From NCBI GenBank assembly GCA_932521025.1, contig OW051471.1, positions 682,001 through 746,000 on the forward strand: a stretch of 64,000 nucleotides of DNA. The letters run 5' to 3'. This document shows, piece after piece, positions 56,335 to 64,000 of the stretch (within the stretch, counting starts at the first letter, position 1; every line of letters starts with the position of its first letter). The position numbers were made by a program, and so were the translations under genes. This DNA is from Oscheius onirici. Lineage: Eukaryota; Nematoda; Chromadorea; Rhabditida; Rhabditidae. Below the pieces are notes generated by a model. The model was not told the DNA's origin, did no database searches, and saw only the letters and a list, made by a program, of their open reading frames with translations.

Positions 56335-59300
56335 CTGAAAAATGACTTTCAAAAAAGATGCACGTTTTTTCGAACTCTTTTTTGTGCAAGCAACTCCGTT
56401 TGAACAACTTTTATCAACCAGTTGGCAACAATTAAATACACTGAAACAAAACATCAATGTGTCATTTTCTCGGTGAAATGTTTCACGGTGAAATGTGTCA
56501 AAATGGCTACATAGGCTTCTCCAACGGCATGCTGTACTAATTTAAAGATCCTATGCATAAATTCAGGTTGAGAAAGAGTCAAAACTTGACCTTCCAGTTG
56601 TTCTGAGCAAATTGTTTTGCTGAAAACAATTTTGTTCCATTATGTTTCAGGGTATCCTTTTAGTGAGAAAAACAACTACGCGGTTTTGCTGCACGTTTTG
56701 AAGAGGTTGCCGTAAAAAGTTCCAAAAGATTCCTAAAAACCTTTCCCTACCCTTCAATTTCGGCGTGGCGTCGAGACGATATCAATCTGTTTCCTCTTTT
56801 CTCTCTTTTGCCCCATCACGATCGTGCGACCGCGTCGATTGAATCCCCCCTGTCGGAATGTTCTCTCGGGGGCCGTGTCTGCCGCGATTCGGCCGGACAC
56901 AGAGGCGATTCCGCGGCGTCAGCTGCCCCTCTTTCCTCTCCTCTCTTCCAAATTTTGAAGAAATTGTGGGCTCTTTTCTTGAATTTTTATAATTTTCCGG
57001 TCTCTTGAATTGCAATTCCAGCCACGAAATTTCTGTTACCACGAAATGCCTACCAACTTATTTTTTCGTTGCTTGCCGGAACAAAATAACTTTGATTTGG
57101 TGAAAATGACGATGAGAAAACATTGTATAGGTTAGAATAGTGTACATTATAACTACTTTGTAAAACAAAAAACAGCAGCTTTTAGTTGACTTTTTGGGAG
57201 CAGCGGTTGACAAAACCAAGTTACAGCATACAGTCAAAAGATGAAAATAGGTATTTTTGTGAGAGAAGGCTGACTTAGAAAAACTGTATAAAGGCTAGAA
57301 CGTTACTAGGAACTCGTGAAACATGAAAAAATGTTTCAGTTTTCAACAAGACCCAGCTACTTCACAGTGACTTGTAGTAGCAACGAAGGTTATTTATTGA
57401 AAAAGTGAAACAAGTACGTTTTGGTTGGCTATAAGTTTCTGGGAAGTTCCTACTAAAAAATCGCAAGAGTTTTTGGTACAGTCATACGGTTCCAACGAAG
57501 ATCAATTTATTCACTTTTTTCTTCTACACCGCCCATTGAGAAAACAAATAGGCAAAGAAGCTATCAAGAATTTTTGAAACATGAAAGGAGAAAGTTTGAA
57601 TTTAAAGACATGCTTAGCATGCACTATAACAACCTTTTTCACGTCAAGAAACAGTGGAACATAGAAAAAAATTATTCCAATACTGTTCCGGGCTGAACAC
57701 GCTTCTGGGGCAGATGATTGCGATTTTTGGGGAGATTGGCAAAAAGCGATCAAACACGACCATAAGCCTTTGACTTATAGTTTTCCTAAAACAAAACGCT
57801 ACCAAATTTTCCGAAGCAGAGCTTGTGGTTTTGAACGGATTTCATCGGAATATGCTGCAACTCTTGTTGTTTATGATCTATTTGAAACCAAACTCTTCAA
57901 ATCCAGACCTTTTCTTGCTCTCATTGCTTTTTTCTAATTTTTTTTTAGCCATTTTTTCACTAGATGCGTGATAGTTTTGAACCCCAAGATGACGCTGTTT
58001 TTGAACTTTCGAGTGACGCTGCTTTTCTGATTTTTTTTGACGTGATGACGAAAAGGGTCAGAAGGCTGATTCCATCGCTTTTCGAGTCATCGATTTTTTG
58101 ACGTCTGCTGATCGGCCTTATTGGTATTTCATCGATTTTTCTAACTTTGTGGGTCTCTCTCCTCCAATTTTTAGTTTCGAAGAGCTGAGGTTCTTTTTTT
58201 TCTTACTCTTTTCGTTCACTGTTCCCTCAAAACGCAAGTTTTCAAATTTTTCAACGACTGCTCTTTACTAAATTTCTGGCAGAGAGAACAATATGAAGGA
58301 AGAAATGTGCAAAAATGTCAAAACCGACAATTTCCAGCAAAAAAAGGTGTTTCAGTTACTAGTGTATTGTGTATTTTGTGATTAGAAAACCCAATACGTG
58401 GATATTTTGTATGGTCTGCTCAAAAGAAGAGGGATTACCGTAAGATTTAGCTCTTACCTTCGAGACCCACTTAGCACACAAACACCGGATACTCAGCCAA
58501 CAAATTCCAAATTCCGTTGCGTATCATTCGAATTAGTAGGCTGAGTATCCAACGTTTACATGCTAAGTGGGTCTCGAAGGGAAGAGCTAAAATCTTACGG
58601 TAATCCCTCTTTGTTTTGAATAGACCATAGCAGCACAACTATTTTACGAATACAGAGCTTCGAAAGTTCCCAAAAAGTTACAACTTTTGTATCAGAAAAA
58701 AGCCTAAAAGAATGTTTCATCGTTCCGTCTTTTTACTTTCCTGCAGTGTGACAGCACTTCAAGGAGCATAGTGGAAAAAATCAACGAAAAAGGAGCAGAA
58801 GAGCCCCAAAATCACAGCGATAGTTTCCCTCAAAATTTTTTCACGGATTGCCCTTATTACGTTCTTTGAGTTGAAAAGCGATTGGTTATCGGTGCCACCA
58901 TAAGCTCTAACATTAACCGAAACCATAGCAAAAGTGTTTAGGCAATCAAATCAGTTTCATAGACGTTTTCTTAAGAAAATATTTCACAGACTGACACTTG
59001 TGAAAAGTAATAATGATACGACGAAAATGTTCAGTTTTTCCTTTTTTCTAACAATAAGTTCAGGCAAAATGATCCCATTCAAACAGTTTCACCAACTGTT
59101 CTTATACAGTTTTTGCTTGGAAAAACGCTGTAAGCTCCAGAAGATGGATCCAGAAAAAATATGTATCCGAATTTCTCTCCAATACCCTGTCTTACCCTTT
59201 CTCGCCCTTGATACCAGTACCACTCCAGCTAAAAACTGTCTTCTACTCTCCCAGTCCCCGATTCTAGGCCCACAAAAACTTCTCCTTCGTAACCTTCACG

Positions 59301-60829
59301 AAAGTAAGTCCGATTTCTGTGTCGGTGTGACGCGCCGCCGTTCGATGAAGGCCATTTCCCATTGCCTCCCAATTCATCGTACTTTCGTCAAAGGGGGTCG
59401 GGGGACTCTCGGACACACTGAGAAACTGTTCCCGCCACAAAATGGTATCTTACGTCCATCTCTCTTTCTCTCTCCTGACTTTCTCCGTTTCTTTGGCTAG
59501 AAATTTCGAGTTTTGAAGGACTGTGTGACTCAGAATCCAACATTTTCTTTCAAAAACTATCACTGCTTTCTCAAAAAGAAGTCCATTTGCCCCAAAAAAC
59601 CACTTCCTATCAAAAATTTTCGGCTCAGAACTTCAAAAAAAACTCTCCAAAACCAATTTTTTGTGGTGATAACTTTTATGTATTTTCGACTCTCTGATAT
59701 CCAAAAAACGTTGTAGTGCTTGCCAAGCGGTACTTTTTTTTAGTCACAACAGTAGAAAAACGGGAGGAAGTGTCATGTTTGGCAGGGAATTTCGGTCTAC
59801 AAACTGATTGACAAATTCATTGCCTTCCAGGAAAAATAGCCTTTTCAGCTTATCGTGAGACCGTAAAAGGTATTGGAAACTAGGCAGAATTTCGAAAAGA
59901 GCCTAAGAAAGAGACAAAATATTGCTACTCGGGGAATTGCTCTGAAACATGCTAGTTTCCGTTTGAAAAACGATACAAAGGGAAAAAGCATGGTTTTTTC
60001 TTCACTTTGTCCCACATTTTGAGTAAGAAATGAGATACTTTTTACACGGCAAGATCGTTCTGACAGTCTATTGCTTCCATGTCATCATTATGTAAATCAT
60101 TTTTTGTACGACAGTATAACGCAAAGGATGCGTTCATAGCTTGAAGGGACGATTATATGATAGTCTTGAAACATTTTTCTTCTAATGTCAATATCTCAAA
60201 GATCCGACAAAGAAACCTTCTGGTCTATACCTTCTGCTTTCCACTCTCTTTTTCCCGATTTCGTTCCATTTTCACGAGCTTTTGCAAATTCCAAAAAAAG
60301 CTACGACTTTGAGGGTCCTTTGCCATCATAGGCGGTTTTGTATGCCTGTAGACTACCGAGAGAAGCTTGCGAAACTGTCGAATTCTTTCGCAAAAAACGC
60401 TCTTTTTAGCAAATCATTTTTGAAAAATTGAAATTCTTTTTTGACAAATTCCAATTCAACGTAGCAAAGTGAAGAAAAATACGACAGATCGAGGAAGTTT
60501 CACACGCTACAATCTTGAAAAGAGGCATCTGAAAGATGGCCATTGTCGGATGCATTTTGATTTCGACACATTGGGAACTTTTGCATTTACACGGGCAAAA
60601 AAGTCTGGGCTCAAATTTCTGATCAGACTAATATTCAGTTGTCTAGCTTCTTCAGTCATACGTTCGTTGACTCACGGTTAGAAAAAAACCAGAGACATTT
60701 GAAAGCTTGACACTCACAAACAGACTGACCATCAGTTACCCATGCTTTCGGACTACTTTCGTCGTTCTGTCCAAATTCCCAGTCTTTCTCCCTCCCAATT
60801 CTCTAAATGCAAAAATAGTCGGAGAAATG
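56335..60829. other. Long region without recognisable gene
   Basis: About 4.5 kb where the missing cho-1 5' exons would be expected. I read the minus strand and found no choline-transporter N-terminus. A GC-rich island at 56790-56935 contains CGATTCCGCGGCGT (56906), repeated exactly near 60988 in the zinc-finger gene's 5' region with ACAGAGGCG beside it in both places. The rest is AT-rich, with a MITE at 58427-58613. A 188-codon frame at 58934-59500 is not convincing as a gene. Confidence 0.45.
58427..58613. repeat. Palindromic MITE
   Basis: Long perfect-to-near-perfect inverted arms: GAGGGATTACCGTAAGAT at the left faces ATCTTACGGTAATCCCTC at the right, then CGAGACCCACTTAGCA faces TGCTAAGTGGGTCTCG. 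The centre carries GGATACTCAGCC and its inverse. No ORF. Confidence 0.85.
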
Positions 60830-61318
60830 TCCTATCCTTCTCCTCTCCTCTGAGAGGGAGGCAAAGGCCAACTACACGTCCTCTAAAACTGTCCCTCTAT
60901 CTCTCTCCATTCACCATCCTATCTCTCTCGGCGCGTTGTGAGAGTGACCTCCATCATCACATCGGCCAAGCCACCAGGGTGGCTTGCCGATTCCGCGGCG
61001 TGTAGCCTTCACAGAGGCGCCCTCCCCCTCTCTCTCTCCCTCGCTCTGTGAGATTCAATCGATCGACCCGACAACCCTTCAGAGAGCGCCCAGGCCACCG
61101 ACCGACCCGACGCCACGGTTCCAATCGACACACACACGTCGCTTTTCGCTACAGAGGTCAATTGACTCTGACTTCTGCTTCGTTCTGACAGGGTAAGAGT
61201 CACAGTATCTATGTCTCTCTGTCCCTCTTTTTCTTTTTTTCTCTGTCCCTCTGTCCTTCTATCTTTCTGTCTCTCTGTTCCTCTGTCCCTCTGTCTCTGT
61301 CTCATCTGCAAATTTCAG
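60830..61318 (+). promoter_or_regulatory. 5' region and 5'-UTR intron of zinc-finger gene
   Basis: GC-rich, CT-rich sequence with CTCTCTCTC tracts. A donor GTAAGA at 61193 and an acceptor AATTTCAG ending at 61318 define a 126-bp intron ahead of the start codon; the same acceptor could equally be a spliced-leader site. The exact transcription start cannot be read. Confidence 0.45.
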
Positions 61319-61332
61319 GAACAGTAAGCCGA

Positions 61333-64000
61333 ATGGAACGGATCGCCAAACAACTCATTGCCAAAGTGGCACAGTCCTATAGCAACAAGGTAGGGACACT
61401 TTTTGTTTACTTTATAACTCTCTCTGTCTGTCTCTCTTTTCCAGCGCTAGAATCGGTCTAGGATAAAGGCAAACAGTGCCACGGAGAGAAGGGGGAAAGT
61501 TGTGATTTTTTGGCTTCAAAATGATTATAAATAATGTGGAGAAAGAGGTTTTTTTTTGGAACTATTAAGAAATGTGATTTTTTTTATTTTGATTTGACCG
61601 TAAACGTAGGGAAAACGGGGTGCAAATAGGTGGAATTTCCTACTGGTACCTTACGTATTCTTCCTATTCTTAGAACCACTGTTGGATATACATAAGCGAC
61701 AGGCAGAAAGTCACCTTTTTTTCATTTTGACAGCATAAAAGATGAAAACTTTGGTTCCAGTTAGAGTTTATGTAATGGAGAAATCCTAAGTCTCTACTGT
61801 TGCTCTTGTTTTTTTGACTTTATATGACTGACCGTTTCTTCTAATGGAATTTCGTCCAAAAACGACGGCACATGATTGTCACACACACAATTGAGGGATG
61901 GTCTAATTAGCCGGGTAATTGCTTGAGAATCGTGGGAACGTAGCCGAATGGTATGAATCGATTTCCCGGATCTTTTCGAGTAAATTCGTTCATCCTTATC
62001 GCACGCATCATTGAAGAGCACAGGTGTATTGGACTTTTATGCATTCATTGAAACGAAAGTGTAAAAAATTTTTGAAAACAGTCTAAATTTTATATTTTCA
62101 GCCGCTGGAAGTCTGTCTGGCCAACAACAGTCCCATTCTGACGCTCACTTGTCAAGAATGCGGTCTCGTGAAGAAATCTACAGAAGAAATGGAGGTCCAT
62201 ATCAAAGTTGAGCACATAAACTGGCTGCCCTTCAAATGTCCCCACTGCAAGACCCACAGGGCTTCGGATGCCATGATGCGGGAGCATATTCATGCCGCTC
62301 ACAAGCAGAGCGGGAAGGAGGTATGGCCTTTTTTTTTAATTTTTGGGTTACTGTAAATTCCAGTACATCTACGTGGACAACCTGGAGGCCAAGAGGAAGC
62401 TACAGTACATTCTGGATCAGTCCCTTTACGCCACTGTCAGCAAGAAGATTGGCTTTGTTGAGGAGAACTATGAGAGTGCAATGAGTCCGGAGGTGAGCAT
62501 TTTTGTTTGTTTCGTGATTCTGATATGAATCGGAAGGAGACTGAGATTTGGTAAACGCAAGGTCCTTGTGAGAAAAAAAAACTCAAAAAAAACAAGACTC
62601 TTTCAGTTCTCAGAAATCTATCAATTTTTGCACTGTCTCCAAACACTGAAAAAAAGTTTCATTGATAGGTTTCATTGATAAAGTTTCATAAGCAAAAATG
62701 ATCTAAAAAATAGCATTCATTAGATTGTAAACCGACGGAAAATAACGCAGCATTTCAAGAGGCTCGTTTTCTCGGGTACATCTGTAAGAGTTTTTAGAAA
62801 GTCCCATATTTTAATGTTTTCGACCTAGTTTCGATTCTCAGTAAGCGGTAAGAAAGCATCCTACCATCATATTCAGTCCGTTCAAAATTTCACGAGTTTT
62901 CTATCATCAATAATATGAAAGAAGAGCATTCAGTAGTTTTGTGATGGTTTAGTCAAGAACAGGGATGAGCGAGTGATTTGTACTCAACGTGGCTATTTGA
63001 TGAACCACGAAAGAACGAAATTCATTCGGTAATTGACAAATGGCACGAGTTACGCAGATTTGCGTATAAATTACATTCCCAACCCTGTTGATGAATCTGG
63101 ACTCTCCCAAAAAACGTGCATATTTTGCTTCACCGGCGCCTAAAGAGAAACTACGTGAAATCTCAGTAATTTGTCTTTGAAGGGGCGATAAAATCAGCTT
63201 TAGATTTCTCCTACACCTCTTCAGTAAATGATACTTTTAGTGATCCCTGTACCTAATGATTCAGAAAAAGAATCACGTTTTGTTTCGTATACAGTCTGTA
63301 TGTGAACAATTCTAAGAGTTATCAATACGAGGAGATACTTCATGGTAAAAAAGACGTTTTTTAGATCAAACAGTTTAGGCACTTATTTCGATGTTTTCTG
63401 TTTCACACGCAGCTCATTGGAAAATGTCCGCAAAAGTTAGCGATGTGTGTTCGATTGGAAAATGTTCGCATAAGTTAGCGATGTGTATTCGATGACGCAA
63501 ATTCACACAAAATCCTAGATTTTGCTTCACTCACAGCTAAAATAGGCAACTTTTACTATCTCCATAGTTTGGAGTAGTCAAGGTGACGAAAAATTACAAA
63601 ATTTAGGCCTCCACAGCCGCCCACTCCACAACCTCATCCGATTCTCCGCCAGGAGAACCGTCTTCTCCTACAGTACCCCTAGAAATTGATGGAGCCCGTG
63701 CCAAAGTAGAGATTCGGGCTGGAGGAGACTCTAATACTGATGCCATTCTGGCCAGTATCACCCAGGCTGCTACAGTAGGAAAGCAGGAGGCTAACAATGG
63801 AGATTTGAACCCACTGATGGCACTTTTGACGAGCTACAAAACTGGGGGAGAGATTGAAGGAGAGGTCAAGGAAGACCCGGAACTTGACTTGACTAACAAT
63901 TTGTGAGTTTTTTGAGAGTCAGGGAGACAGAGAAAGATTGGGTCAGAGTTACATAGAGACGAGAGACAGAGACTGGGAGACTGAGACAAGGATAGAGTGA
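61333..64000 (+). CDS. C2H2 zinc-finger protein, 3' end beyond window
   Basis: Exons 61333-61389, 62102-62320, 62364-62492 and 63607-63902 join in phase to at least 233 aa and end at a GTGAGT donor, so the gene continues outside the window. Residues 1-19 form a short helix (MERIAKQLIAKVAQSY). Two C2H2-type fingers follow at about 40-90: CQECGLVKKS..EVHIKVEH and CPHCKTHRAS..REHIHAAH, both with the Cys-x2-Cys spacing. Then comes a YIYVDNLEAKRKLQYILDQS segment and a Ser/Pro/Thr-rich and acidic linker. It is probably a nuclear DNA-binding regulator; with only half the protein visible I cannot name it. Intron 1 is 712 bp and intron 3 is 1.1 kb; the start lies 14 bases after an acceptor. Its promoter side faces the unlocated start of cho-1. 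Confidence 0.82.

Noticed and set aside
56782-57042. Minus-strand 86-codon frame in GC-rich island
   Set aside because: Very basic, Arg/Glu/Gly composition expected from GC-rich UTR-like DNA; no conserved features.
57511-57753. Minus-strand frame with IGIIFFYVPLF considered as the missing cho-1 start
   Set aside because: The resemblance to a transporter first helix is superficial; no GYINGTAE-type sequence or phase-0 donor follows.
58934-59500. 188-codon plus-strand ORF
   Set aside because: No recognisable domain, Phe/Ser-rich start typical of chance frames in T-rich DNA, no good start or splice context. Kept only as intergenic.
1-64000. CRISPR arrays, bacterial-type operons, integrated virus
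   Set aside because: No regular repeat-spacer array, no Shine-Dalgarno-led gene runs, and no capsid or envelope genes seen; all reverse transcriptases belong to LINEs.

Overview
The window is eukaryotic and looks like a rhabditid, Caenorhabditis-type nematode. Introns are mostly short, with GTRAGT donors and TTTTCAG acceptors. The gene content also fits: two divergent nematode chemoreceptors, an NRF-6/acyltransferase-3 protein, a UDP-glucuronosyltransferase and a CHO-1-type choline transporter. Three predicted starts lie 2 to 14 bases after an acceptor-like AG, as expected for trans-spliced or 5'-UTR-spliced nematode mRNAs. I spliced seven genes by hand, checking phase at every junction. No rRNA, bona fide tRNA, CRISPR array or prokaryotic operon is visible.

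Layout. 1-3339: repeats and a decayed chemoreceptor fragment. 3340-13906 (+): intact ten-exon UDP-glucuronosyltransferase whose 5.1-kb intron 2 holds an intact RTE retrotransposon and a separate LINE relic between terminal inverted repeats. 14641-17312 (+): NRF-6-like membrane acyltransferase. 20488-30429 (-): 21-exon gene for a protein with an RGG/Gln-rich N-terminal half and a C-terminal half carrying repeated helical units; I cannot name it. 31597-34009 (-): SRG-superfamily chemoreceptor. 34345-36045: truncated RTE element. 40105-47167 (+): SRE-like chemoreceptor with introns full of nested repeats. 47333-56334 (-): choline transporter (cho-1), tail to tail with the receptor; its first exons were not found. 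61333 to window end (+): C2H2 zinc-finger gene, running off the window.

The genes do not form one pathway. UGT (ER glucosidation), NRF-6-like (lipid or drug transport), choline uptake (cholinergic neurons) and chemoreceptors are separate functions. What unites the window is heavy repeat load in introns and intergenic DNA. It holds two RTE LINEs, one LINE relic inside a TA-flanked inverted-repeat element, and a miniature LTR element with a 5-bp target duplication. It also holds a hAT-like element encoding a BED-finger/RTE chimera, tRNA-headed SINE-like repeats, several foldback families present in two copies, and a tandem 97-bp array between GGGGGTAAAGTCACC palindromes.

Most interesting: (i) the BED-finger/RTE fusion ORF; (ii) tRNA-derived SINE-like repeats, one nested three levels deep with a 13-bp target duplication; (iii) the RGG gene, with a run of same-phase exons, one exon pair duplicated, and four helical repeats; (iv) the miniature LTR element; (v) the 97-bp array element; (vi) the missing start of cho-1. 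All gene calls rest on reading splice sites and recognising protein families by eye; nothing was searched or computed.
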